Assembly: GCA_030770425.1 (NCBI GenBank)
Contig: JASJFT010000262.1
Span: 1-57,165, forward strand
Length of the DNA: 57,165 nucleotides
Direction: 5' to 3'
DNA from: Darksidea phi
Taxonomy: Eukaryota > Ascomycota > Dothideomycetes > Pleosporales > Lentitheciaceae
The notes below the pieces were generated by a model. It was given only the letters and a program-made list of their open reading frames with translations, had not been told where the DNA came from and made no database searches. The translations under genes were made by a program, and so were the position numbers. Shown here piece after piece: positions 41,410 to 52,600 of this stretch. The first letter of the stretch is position 1. The number at the start of each line of letters is the position of its first letter.

Positions 41410-43343
41410 ATGTCTCGGCATCGCTTTCAGGCCGCTCCCCGCGATGCGGAAGAGGCGCGACGCGAGTGAGTAAAAGCGCCTGGCCCGGCCCTCCATTACA
41501 AACACCCCTCCCCCGCGTTATGCCCACAGGCTCAAATCATTATCCACGCCCCAGATTAACCACCCTGCCTGCGCTAAGTGCTTCCCTCTAATTGACCGGC
41601 AGCACCCTCTCGCACCGCATCATGGGCTTCATGAAGCGCTTCCGCCGCCCGAAGAGCCCCAAGAACAAAGACCTCCGCGCCCGCGCCCGCGACGATTTCC
41701 ACATCCCCGCATACCGTGGCCCCGACCAGACGCGCCGAGTAGACGACAAGATCCTGCGGCTCATCTTGGAGCATGTGTGCCCGCATTCGACAGACGAGAC
41801 GTTCGAATCGAGCGAGGAGTCCGGACACGATGGCTGCATGAGCTGTGACACGCGAGACCTCGCCCATTGCGCCCTCACCAAGCGACAATGGTACGGCGTC
41901 GCTGCGGGTCTGCTGTGCGTATTCGGCCCCCGTGTCGTAAAGGAAGAACTGACATGTGCCAGCTACAAGAGCGTCCGCATAGACGCCGTCCACTACTGCG
42001 AGCTCGAAGAAGTCTACGCCGAACAGCGCAAGCGCAAATCACGAGGCGGCGACGATGTAGACCCCCCGACGATGCGATTGCTGCAGCTGTGCCGGACGGT
42101 GCGCGAGAACCACTACATTGGCGCCCGCGTCCGCTTCCTGAAGCTGCCGTACATGACCCGCGAGTCCTGCAAGGCTGATCTGGCGCGGACGGTATCCGTG
42201 TGCCCAAACCTGGAGTACATTGATCTCCCCGAGGGTTTCTACAGCGGCGATGCATCCTGCCATACGCTACGGCAGGAGCTACAGGCGCGGTGTCCGCACA
42301 TCCGCAAGATGAAGTACACCGAGGGGGGCGAACAAGCGCTGGAATCTCTGCTGCATGGCTACTGGCAAGAGCTGCGCATGGTGGAGATCAACGCTGTCCA
42401 AATTGAACCCTCGCTGCTCCGGCAAGTCTTTGGCATACTCCCATGGCTGAGCGAGGTCAGTTTGTCCAGCCTGGCCTGGGCCAACGACAGCATCTTCCAG
42501 CGCGTGCACGGCGTTCCCGACTTCCCCGCACTGGACACCTTGAGATTGGACCACATCACCGGCCTGACCGCCGAGGGCCTGGCACAATACCTGTCCAACC
42601 CCGCCTGCCGCGACGCTCTCCGCACATTGAAGATTAAAGACTGTGCCGGCATCCCAGTCTCCTCTCTGCACGTCATCCTTCAAGCAGCCACCAACCTCGA
42701 GACCCTCGCATATACCGCGACAGCCAACACCCCTCTGCCCATTGACCCTCTCCCGCCTCTCACCTCCCGCAGCCTCCGCACGCTCCACTACGAAATCGTC
42801 TCGAACAACACCAACCAGATGTACTCGCCCTCAGCGTCATGCTACCAATACCTCACCACTAGCTTGATGTCGAACTCGCTCCCCCGCCTTCGCCAGCTCT
42901 ACGTCCGCGACCCCGACTTCCCCGAATCCCTCACCCTCGCACCCCCGCTCCGCCCTTTTGCCGATGCGCCCCCACCTCGCGGCTTCACGCAGCCCCTAGA
43001 AGTATTCTCCAAGGGCCTAGACGAGCTCGAATGGATCTTCACCTCGATAATACCCGCAGATGGCTATGGGCGACGGGGTTCCATGTCTGGCGGTCGGCCG
43101 CTAAGCAGCTATTCGGCGAGCAAAGGGCTAGGACCACAGTGGGGTGGCGACGCGAGGAAGAGCGTTGTTGTGCCCAATGGCTTCGGTGGCTTCCTAGCCG
43201 TACCTACAGAGAACGAGCGCCCGAGGAGTGCGGGATTTGTAGGCTCGCATCACGGACATTCCCAATCGTTAGGCGACACTGGTATCAGGGCGAGTTTCAT
43301 GGGCCATCAGAAGAGGTCGTCACGAGCGGATCTGTGGCGGTGA
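41410..43343 (+). CDS. F-box/LRR-like protein
   Basis: Proposed exons 41410-41465, 41603-41914 and 41963-43343, giving about 582 aa. The first exon (MSRHRFQAAPRDAEEARR) is joined over a 137-nt intron with GTGAGT and GGCAG ends. If it is wrong, the gene starts at 41622 (MGFMKRF). A second intron of 48 nt keeps the frame open whether spliced or not, but removing it restores GLLYKSVRI, the usual end of a fungal F-box region. After that the protein has LRR-like alternation (YIDLPEGF, VEINAVQIEPSLLRQV, LDTLRLDHITGLTAEGLAQYL, LRTLKIKDCAGIP) and a Ser/Gly-rich tail. F-box proteins bring substrates to SCF ubiquitin ligases. The F-box itself is degenerate, so the substrate-adaptor role is a family-based guess. 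Confidence 0.72.
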
Positions 43344-44099
43344 GCAGAATGCGCCCGCTCTTCTGCCCTACCCTTTGAGGGTTCCGCGTGATGCAGGGAC
43401 TCCAGGGGCGGAGCACCGGTTTTTAAGCTTCTTTTGTTTATTCTTCAATACCCCCTACTTTCACATCCGCTCTTCCTCTCTAGGGTCTCTATAGGGAGGA
43501 TGGGTAGTGCAGTCGAATTGGCATGCATGGCTGGCGTCCCTTGTGAAAACCCACTTTATAGGATACCGATAGCATAGCGGAAGACAATAGAACATTAATT
43601 CTTGCACAGTTCAGTACCATAGCGCGCCCACACTTCAAACCAACTCCAGCGTGCTCTTCATCGGATCTGCAAATCTACCGTTGTTAAACAAGCGATTTAC
43701 CGCTGGTGCCAGTGCGCAATGTGCGGGATGATACGGCCCGCTCCCCATCACATCCCTCGGGAGCACTCAGGTACCCGAACACGCCTCGCCCACCTGATCC
43801 ATCACACCACCCCTCTCTCTCAGTCACCAACTTCGTCATAAGTAGGTACCACGCTCAGGCGGCTCGGCATGAGCGTGACCCGAGTAAAATTACCCACCTC
43901 GCGGCTGGATCCGCAAGCGTTACCGCAAGCAAGGCACTATGAGATCATATAAAGGCAACTAACCCCTCACTTACCTGCAAGCCCAGCTCGGACCCCTCAG
44001 TTGCTCACGATACCTCGTGCGCCCGCCTGCTACCTCAGCTCTCCTCATTCACACTCACCATCACATCCGCATTTCGATACACATAGTCAGACTGTCAAC
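43344..44099. other. Intergenic, nothing recognised
   Basis: About 750 bp holding the F-box gene 3' UTR and the promoter of the next gene. No other feature is seen. Confidence 0.4.
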
Positions 44100-44759
44100 A
44101 TGAGCGCCCGTCGCAGGTCCTCCGCCGCCCAGTCCCCCCTCTCTCCATCCCTCATCCCAGACCTCGCCATCCTCCCACGGCCTCTAGCCGACACCGCGCT
44201 CCCGGTCGGCCAACTAGTCTCCCAAACGTCCAAGCTAGATCCTACGACGCTCTGGGACCGCGACTACGACGACGTCGGCGTCCGCTGGTACAAGGATGTC
44301 ATCCTCTTCGACAGCGAGTCCGGTCGCTTCGTCGAGTCGCTCGGCAGCGCGTGGTCCATCAAGAAACCCGCAGACGGCCTAGAGGCCGGCACGATTGAAG
44401 CGCCCGAGCAGCGCGTCCGCCTGCTCAAGGATCCTGCCGCCGCGCTGAAGAAGGTGCTGCAGACCGACGAGGCCAAGCAGTGGCTCAAGGACAATACTGA
44501 TGCCGGGTTTGTGGTTGGTACACGTGAGGTTACTAATGCGAGCTATAAGCGTGCGAGGCTTGTTGATGTGGGGAATGGCGACTTTGAGGTTGTGAGGGAG
44601 GTTGGTGGCCAGGGACCGGGGGGGAAGAGGAGGGATAGTGGGCTTGTTGTTGAGACGGGGAGTAAGAGGGATGTGGTGGGTGTGCTTGTTCGGAAGGTGG
44701 TTTTTGAGGGTGATGAAGCGAGTTTGGGAGAGGAATTGAAGGCTGACTATTGGAATTGA
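44100..44759 (+). CDS. Conserved-looking hypothetical protein, 219 aa
   Basis: Single exon. The frame extends 33 codons upstream, but those are Ser/His/Pro-rich leader-like sequence and the ATG at 44100 has the good context CAACATGAGC, so I start there. The product begins with a Ser/Pro/Arg-rich stretch (MSARRRSSAAQSPLSPS) and then has an ordered, charged body (LWDRDYDDVGVRWYKDVILFDSESGRFVESLG) ending in LGEELKADYWN. There is no signal peptide, no membrane segment and no cysteine. Codon use is strongly C/G-ending in the first half, as in its core neighbours. I do not recognise the family. It converges with the glutathione S-transferase gene. Confidence 0.72.
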   Translation: MSARRRSSAAQSPLSPSLIPDLAILPRPLADTALPVGQLVSQTSKLDPTTLWDRDYDDVGVRWYKDVILFDSESGRFVESLGSAWSIKKPADGLEAGTIEAPEQRVRLLKDPAAALKKVLQTDEAKQWLKDNTDAGFVVGTREVTNASYKRARLVDVGNGDFEVVREVGGQGPGGKRRDSGLVVETGSKRDVVGVLVRKVVFEGDEASLGEELKADYWN

Positions 44760-45153
44760 TGTATGGGCATGTTTGAGTTTGGCTTAAGTTTGAGCGTTGT
44801 GGTTTGTTCGGCATCTTGGTTCGGTAAAACAGGGGCTGATGTACGTCTAGTTGGGGTTTTCATAGGCCACTCTCCTTTCTTTGTCGGTTCATTGATTGGT
44901 TTGCTCACCTCATATTCCCTCGCGATACCCGATGTGAAGGACGTATCAGTTTCCAATGCTCCCAACAAGTGCACGACACAGTACATCACCACACTTGCGG
45001 CGAGAGCACACGAGCATCATCAAACATCAGCGATATCACAAGACCAGCCCAATCCATTATGAAAGCGAAGCAGCACCCGATTCAAGAGTCGAGATAATTA
45101 CACACAGCCCACCCCTTACAACCTCCACACACCACCGCCCAACCTCTCCAACC
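44760..45153. other. Convergent intergenic region
   Basis: About 390 bp between two 3' ends. Nothing is recognised. Confidence 0.4.
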
Positions 45154-45870
45154 TCACAACCGCAACGCCATCGCCCTAACAAAAAGCTCCATGACAGGCG
45201 GTCCCTCCTTGCTGATCCCAGCGTCCAAATCCAACTCGGGATCACACCTTTCCATGGCCCTCCGATACGCCGGCCTCTCCGCCACTCTCCTCAACCACGC
45301 CAAAATACCCTCATACGGCGTCAAATCAATCGGCTCGAACTTCCGCATCGTGGTGAAACACCACATAGTCATGACATCGGCGGCGGTGAACTCGTCGCCG
45401 GCTAGGTAGATGTTGGACGAGAGACGGTTGTTAACGTGCGAGATGGCATTGTGTACACGGGCCTCGCTGGCTTTAAACCGCGGGTCTTGGGCGTCGACCA
45501 TACCGCGTGCCATGGCCAGCCTGAAAATAGCGGGCTGCAGGCTAGCATTCGAGAAGTGGAACCAGTACAGATAATCCGCGTAGGCGGGGTGCTGGGGCGG
45601 CAAAGCGAGGCGGCCTTTTCCATGGACGTGGATGAGGTATTCGGCGATGGCGCCCGATTCGGCTAGCACGAGGGGGTTTGAAGCGGAGTGGGTGGAGTCT
45701 TCTAGGACGGGAGAGGCGCCCATGGGATGTTTTTCTTTTAGAGAGGGAGGGGAGAGGAGGGGGGCGCGCTGGTAGAGTTTGAGGTCGTAGGGGATGTTGA
45801 GCTCCTCGAGGAGAAAGGGGATGCGTTCGCCTTGTCCGGTCTGGAGGTGGTGGACTGTTAGTTTGGCCAT
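45154..45870 (-). CDS. Glutathione S-transferase
   Basis: Single exon of 238 aa. The frame is open 27 codons upstream, but MAKLTVHHLQTGQGERI is the standard start of the thioredoxin fold, so I start at 45870. It conjugates glutathione to electrophiles in the cytosol, for detoxification and stress defence. Seen: an N-terminal GST domain (residues 1-90) with IPFLLEELNIPYDLKLYQR, the cis-Pro region SPVLED and the glutathione-binding ESGAIAEYLI; an alpha-helical C-terminal domain (about 100-215) with YLYWFHFSNASLQP and the folding-nucleus motif IYLAGDEFTAADVMTMW. This is the Gtt1/Ure2-like fungal type (gamma-glutamyl contact ESGAI). Stand-alone; no operon-like context. Confidence 0.92.
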   Translation of the reverse strand: MAKLTVHHLQTGQGERIPFLLEELNIPYDLKLYQRAPLLSPPSLKEKHPMGASPVLEDSTHSASNPLVLAESGAIAEYLIHVHGKGRLALPPQHPAYADYLYWFHFSNASLQPAIFRLAMARGMVDAQDPRFKASEARVHNAISHVNNRLSSNIYLAGDEFTAADVMTMWCFTTMRKFEPIDLTPYEGILAWLRRVAERPAYRRAMERCDPELDLDAGISKEGPPVMELFVRAMALRL

Positions 45871-46631
45871 CTTAGCTGCGGTGGTCGAGGAGAGGTGGAC
45901 GTTGGATGTGGGATCTGTGTCGATGGTAGTCGTTGGGGTGCATTCCACCACCTTCTTTTATATATTTTTTTTCTAGTGTCATGGTAACGGGTTCTCGGTG
46001 AATGCTGGCTCGGATGCGGCATTATCCAGCTCGGTGCCGTTCGGGCGATCTAGCAGGGCCCGGCCGACGCCTCTGTAATCACTCCAGGCAACAGCTTCAA
46101 CGACATGGTGGCATGTCAGATTACCACTTTTGGATGGACTCTGTGGTACGGAGAAGAGTCATACTGTCTTGGACGAGTACCCGATGGCTTCCGAATGTCG
46201 GGTCGGGAACTCGGGCATGCAGAGCGCTATCCTCTAAAGTAACCCCAGACTAGTGCATGTCCTACCTGTATACCAAAGTTGGACTAGTAGCTATATACGC
46301 TAGAGGCCACAACACCTCGGCCTGACCCCTCATCTGCACCACCAGAAATATTCCACCCGATGGCCGGAGCGGATCGGCCTGTTTTCGCCTGCTAGCGGAA
46401 TTAATGCATCCAAGTTGCAAGCACCGCTTCGGCTATAATCAGCCAACCAATCATTAATGCACATGTTGATGTAGGGTTAGCTCCTTCGCTCCCTTCCTTG
46501 GCAATACGTCAGTTCAATCTGTGTTCAACTTGCTGGATTTCCACAAACCCTTCTCGTTGTCCTTTCTTTGAACTCCGTAGGAGGAGGAACATCTTAAGCT
46601 ACCTCTTCATCCACTGAACGCAATCCTCATA
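45871..46631. other. Intergenic between divergent GST and 2EXR-like genes
   Basis: About 760 bp. A TATA-like TATATATTTTTTTT stretch lies at about 45958-45971, close upstream of the GST gene. Nothing else is recognised. Confidence 0.4.
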
Positions 46632-47644
46632 ATGCGCCGAGCTGCACCAAAGAAGCGCAACTACGTCGATACACCGAGTCGGCCTGCCAAGAAAAGAATG
46701 CGCGGGGAGGCTAGACATGAGGAGTTTACATCCCGGACCGAACATGACATTGCAAATAACACAGTGTAAGCTTCGCCCGAGTAGGCTAGAAGGCTAATTC
46801 TCAACGGGTCAGGACACTCCGGAATCAGCAGCAGTCTCCACTGCTACGCCTCCCTTTAGAATTACGAGAAATCATTTGGGGATATGCATTCGGATCACGC
46901 ACCATCCATCCTCTCAGCAGCAACCGCAGCTGTCCCACTAAAAGGCCAGCGCGCATTATCTATTACCAGTGCCGCGAACCACTTTCTGACTTCACTGTCT
47001 ATGAACTCAGTCTCCAAGGCGCCAGCGACAACAACCCTTACAGATGGAAGGCCGAGGCCCTTGAAGAACAGTCCGTGGATATTTATTCGTTGGCCGGTGT
47101 GCATAAGTATTGTTGCCGACTACGAATTATCGGGTTCGGTGCGCCTTTGGTATGCAAGCAATTATACTACGAGGCCATGCCCGTTGTATGGAAGACGACG
47201 ACGTTTTGTTTTCTGGAACCCGACGGCTTCCGATATTTCGCGCGGATGCCCAGCGTAAAGAAACACTTGATCAAGCAGCTTGCGATCTCTCCCAGAGGTT
47301 GTATGCCAGGCGACTGGAGCGCGGCTGTCACCCCCGCGGTAGTGGCATCTTTCTCTGCGCTTAAGGGCCTCCACCTCATACTCACCGAAGAATGGTGGCC
47401 CCACAAAATCGATGCTTTGAAATCACCACCACATCACTTACCGTTTCTCCCGAATTTGATAAAGCCGTTCCAGCAGCTACCCCTAAAGGCGGATAGGACA
47501 ACGGTCTGGATGACGGCCATTCCGAGATTACCGGGCGAGCCGGTCGAGGCAATGCCATTCCGCCACCGGACATTTACAGTAGAGCGACAGAGGGAGGTTG
47601 CTGAACATATTAGGGGTTTGTTGCTACAATATAAACCCAGATGA
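46632..47644 (+). CDS. 2EXR/DUF7730-like fungal protein, 321 aa
   Basis: Two exons, 46632-46765 and 46813-47644, with a 47-nt intron, giving 321 aa. The N-terminal exon is basic with two KKR clusters (APKKRNY, AKKRMRGE), like a nuclear localisation signal. The second exon opens with LLRLPLELREIIWGYAFG, the F-box-like motif that defines the 2EXR group of fungus-specific proteins, followed by the typical CKQLYYEAMPVVWKTTTFCF block about 110 residues later. These proteins are very numerous in Dothideomycetes. Their function is not established; some may work as F-box-like adaptors. There is no signal peptide. Downstream lies frame-broken sequence that may be a relic of another gene. Confidence 0.78.
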
Positions 47645-47686
47645 CTTACCGGCAGGACGAGGGGCTTGGGAAGATATTAAGCGGGT

Positions 47687-48538
47687 GTGCACATCTATCC
47701 TGAGCGCGACTGGCTCCTCTACCAGTCTTATGGCCTCGAGGTTGTTATGTGGGCATTTTTACAAGTGTTACCTAACCGTAATCCAAGTAATGCAACGGTT
47801 CTACAAGCATGGCGGATGGCCGACTCGCACCCGCCATACCCTCATGATGCGTCGCTGGTGATGCGAAGACACAGGGTCTGTAAACGGTGTCGGTCGCTAT
47901 TTCAAAAGAGAGCAGAGTTGTGCGGGGGTATCCGGATAGACGGGGTGCTGGAGACCAGGCCATATGTTTGCGTACCGTGGGTGCCCAGACCATGTGTCGT
48001 ACTTGTAAGGATGAAGAACAGGCACTAGCTATTATTAAGGAGTATGAACTAGCCAAGTCGAAATTTATACAGACGCATCGGTGCGCAATAATAGGAACGC
48101 AGGAATCGACATCTACCCCAAGCCGTCCAACCTGTCAATCTCGAAGACGGTAGCTAAGAATACCCCAGGCCGTCCCCCATCTCACAGAACTCGTAGTCAT
48201 CTGTAAAGTTGCCAATTGGCGATAGAGCCCCGCATGCGTAGGGATGAACCGCAATGGTTCTCCGATATCGACACGGTCGACGCTTCAGTTTCAGTCGGTA
48301 CGAAGCTCAAGGGCGAGCACCTCAGGTGCCTGCAAGTCGTTGCCGAGATCATCAGGAAGCTTCGGATAGACAATGTTACGCTCGGTTAGATTCCGGCCCA
48401 TGCAAAATTCGCAAGGAACGAGAGGCAAACAAGCGTGCTGAGACGGCGGCGAGAGATGCCCATCCAAGATACCTCATCAAGCTAGCTGGGAGGACAGGGC
48501 GAGGCCGACAGTATCTGCGTAAGCAGGCACGCGGTTAG
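47687..48538 (+). pseudogene. Frame-broken gene relic
   Basis: Coding-looking stretches in successive different frames: one at 47687-48028 (GLEVVMWAFLQVLPN, CKRCRSLFQKRAEL), one at 47970-48110 (MCRTCKDEEQALAIIKEYELAKSKF), one at about 48216-48390 (DEPQWFSDIDTVDASVSVG) and one to 48538 (KIRKEREANKRAETAARDA). No set of consensus introns joins them that I can find. The CxxC pairs suggest a former zinc-binding segment. Read as a pseudogene with low confidence; an unresolved multi-exon gene is the alternative. Confidence 0.3.
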
Positions 48539-49663
48539 AAGAAAAACGCCCACCCAATAGATTCTGCCCCACCCAAAATAATGCCATCAAGTTTTCAACT
48601 CAACACAACTCCACAACAGTACTGATATATATATGGTTGCGCAAATCTTCTTCTATGTCTAAAAGAGGCATACAAAATTTTAATACACCAAAAAAGGCGC
48701 GTATCAGGACTGTATTGATATCGGGGGCGAAATGACTAGGTATTAAGCGACAACACCAAAAAGTCTCTATATACAACTATCCCTATATAAGATTAAGGCT
48801 TCAAACTATTCTGAATCAATATTTCAGGAGAATGGGTCCAAAAACGGCGTTCCTATACGATTTTGTATGGGTGAGAGGCAATTTGTGAGTGGGCGTTTTT
48901 CTTTCAACCGCGTGGCAGGGAGAGCGGATTCGGTGGGGTTGCATACGCTGGCGCTCGTATTGTTAATCGCTGCGTTGCAGGCTCAGCCACAGCGTCCGCC
49001 TTCTCTTTCATATCACTCCGCCCCGTAGTCACCGTCGTTTATCTGTAAATCTGTCACTGAATACTTTTCAGCTTTTGTTCCTGCTCGTTGTCAACCGCCT
49101 TCAAGCAGGCCCAGATTTCATGGCGCGCTATACCGCTTCGGGGCAACGGCAAGGCCAGCAGGCCAATGGGAGCCCTAGGTACGTGGGAGTCGGCATCGAT
49201 TGCTAATTATAACAGTACATCTATTGGGTCGATTAAGTCTGGCTGCGTGTGGAAAAGGGAGGGAGGGGACCGGCTGGGATTGGTTATTCAACTAGGCTGT
49301 GCTCATTGCAATTTAAGAAGTGGCAAGCCACATTGGGCACTAATTGGACGTTAAAATGTGTCGGGCCGCGCCTGCCTCCTCCTTCTCTCTCACCTTATCT
49401 ATCGTGCCCAGATTGATTCATTCGAAATAACCTGCGTCCTAGCTTCCTCAGGTTGCCTCTTTACCTTCCTCTACTTTGTAACCTGGCAAGCTTACCAAGC
49501 CCGCCCTGTCTTCTGTATATCTGGGACTTGGCAAGATAAGGGCCAGTTGAAAAAAGTTGTTAATCAATCGCCGCGAAACATTCGAACCGCAGATCCAAGC
49601 CGCTTATCTCATTTGTGTCTTCCATTGGCAACCCAAACTTGACGGTACCCGAAATTTTCCGTC
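48539..49663. other. Intergenic upstream of the NLR
   Basis: About 1.1 kb of normal composition. It holds the NLR promoter; no element is recognised. Confidence 0.4.
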
Positions 49664-52600
49664 ATGGATCCTGTGTCACTGGCAGCAAGTATCGCTGGCC
49701 TGGGTGCCTTCGTTGCCAAAGTTGTATCGACGACATATAACTATAGCAAGAGTATGATCGGCGCAAAGGCGACTGTGAAATGTTTCCTCAAAGAACTTCA
49801 AGACCTCAGCATCACTTTGGAACAACTACAAAGCACCGTCTCCAATACTGATCCTTCTTCTCCGAACTACCCTCAAGCTTCCGCTAGACTTATCAATACT
49901 GTAAATGAGTGCCTCAAGTCAATCAAGGAGCTCAGTCAAAAGCTAGGAAAGAGACATGGTCAATTCAAGGCCGCCTTTCGGTTGCTGGCATGGCCACTTA
50001 CAGAAAGTGATACCCTCGCTGCAATTAATACACTCGCGAGACACAAGCAAACCTTCGCCCTGGCGCTGAACATGGACACCTGGTAAGTCCAAGGCGGAAA
50101 CATCCCATGATTATAGCACATTGAAACATGCCCAGGAAACTTGCGTCTCTCACATTGTCCGCCGTCACCAACGATGGACAGAAGCAGGAAGCTTTTCGGC
50201 ATGGTACGTCAATCTTTGCAGGTTACTACCTGATTGCGCCCGGAAAAAGGATGCATGAGCAAGCTCGACGGCTCTGACATACTACTTAGCCAGCAAAAGC
50301 GAGACCATACTGGCATGGCTATCATCTTTCGACCACCAGAAGCGGTATGACGTGATCTGGAGGAAGAGGGCTCCGAATACCGGCGAGTGGCTTCTGCAGT
50401 CCAATGAGTTCCTCGAGTTCGAAAAGAATGCCAAATCATCCAAATCCCTCTGGTGCCACGGCATCCCTGGCGCTGGCAAGTCATTCATCGCGTATGTCAC
50501 GCCTCAAACTTCCTTGTAACCGCAGTGTGATGCCCTTCGCTGACACGATGTTATTCTGGCATCTAGGGCCACAGTAATTAATCACATTTCGACAATGCCA
50601 GACAAAAGGGACAAAATAGCCCTCATTTACCATTTTTTCGACTACCACACTGCAGCAGACCAAAGCTCGGATTTGATTTGTGGATCCTTCCTCAAGCAAC
50701 TAGCATACCAAGTCTCACTCTCAACCATCCCACAGATCGAAAATCTCTATGAACATTGCAAAAAAAATAATACGATGCCAGACAAGGATGACCTTTTGCC
50801 CATAATTCTCTCTTTGTTAGAGAGATTTGAGGCCACCTACGTTGTGATTGATGCATTAGATGAATGCGCCGAGGACTATCAAAATCCCGTGAGGGATATG
50901 ATCGCTCAGCTTCGGGTCGCTGGTGTCAACATGCTTATAACCGCCCGTGAACACATCGAACCCATTGACACAGAGGGTTATAAGTGGAGTTATGTCGAAG
51001 TGAAGCCACAGGGCGAAGACATCGAACAACTCTTCAATGACATTTTGAAAAAGAAGCGCGCCGAAAAACGGATTGGTCCGGATCCAGCGTTTAGAAAGGA
51101 GGTGGTGGAGGCTGTTATTGATAATGCCAACGGCATGTAAGTGGAAGCGCGTCAAATAACCTTGATAACGTTCAATTCGTTAAACTGAGTGTTGCTCTGG
51201 CAGGTTTCTCTTGGCTTTCTTGCACATATCCCATATTCTGGAGCAGAGGACTATTGCTAGCATGCGCCATGCTCTCGAACACATGCCGAGCGGCATCAAC
51301 CAAGTATTTGACGATACTTTAAAACGGATGGGGAACAACGATCTGGCACGCCGCACCCTTGCATGGCTTGCACTCGCAACGGAGCCGTTGGATGTTAAGG
51401 CGCTTTCCCATGCGCTCTCCATTGATCTAGAGAGCCCAACCGAAGGAGTGGACAAATGGAACATCCCAGCCAGAGAAGACTTGATTGAACTCTGCTGTGG
51501 ACTGGTGATGGAGGGCGGCGATGGGAGTTTGCGATTCGTTCACTTTACCGTCAAAGAGTATTTCGAAGAACACCCAGAGCGGCTACTTCCGTTCGATAAC
51601 CGCTTCATCGTGAAAAGTTGTCTCTGGTATCTTTCGCTCAAAGAGTTCGAGAGCGGATATTGTGACAACGAGGATAAGATTCTACATCGACTGCAGGAGT
51701 ACCCTTTTTATGCGTTTGCAGCCCGTCGCTGGGCAGACTACCTGCCGGAGATGGAAACCACCGAGCGACGCCAAATCGACGAGGCCATGCTGAAGGTCTA
51801 CAATCACAGAGGGCTCTTCTCGAGCTACGCTCAAGTTCATTACTCGCAATATTCCAAGGCTCCAGAGATGCTCAAGTATTTTGAATTCCACAAAGGGTAC
51901 ACCCCACTGCACAACTCTGTGGAGCTTGGGTTGGCCCACGCAGCGAAGAAGCTTCTCGAAAAAGGTAACAATCACTCTGCCCAGACTATAGAAGGCGTTA
52001 CCCCACTTCATCTGGCAGTGGAGGCAGAAAGAGAAGACTTGGTGAGAATGCTTCTGTCGGCGGGAGCTAGCAAATCCATCGTTGCGAAATTCGGAATAGC
52101 TAGGGGTGATGGGATCCCCCCGCGGACAGCAAGGAAAGCGACACCCGACAAGCGCACAGGTCGTCGCTATTGGATATACAGCAGTGATAATTTCTGTCCT
52201 GTTAAGCTTGCAGGCTTTCTCAGGTACCCGGCTATTTTGGGAATGTTGCAGGACGGTGTCAACGATGATGTTATGGGCGGTACATTGGAGTGCATCACGG
52301 AAGGATACGACGGTCAGGAAGAGATGGTCAAACAGATCTTGGACGCTTATCCCTCCATCGACCATCGACATCCGGCTTTCGGTAAAGCTGTGCTGAACTC
52401 GGCAACTCATCGAGAGGGTTTTGTGTTTCGCGTTCTCATGGATGCGCGACCCGAGGTCGACGACCGGGATGGAGTATTGACGAGAGCGTTGCCCACGTTT
52501 GCCTACTGTCGGCCGGAATATGTGGAGACCTTGGTGCAGAAAGGGGCTTGCATCAATGGGCCCGTACCTGACCCTGAGGAAGTGTATTTGTCCGAGTATG

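Noticed and set aside
42279..42788. 169-codon minus-strand frame inside the F-box/LRR-like gene
   Set aside because: Shadow of a real coding exon with strong GC bias at third positions.
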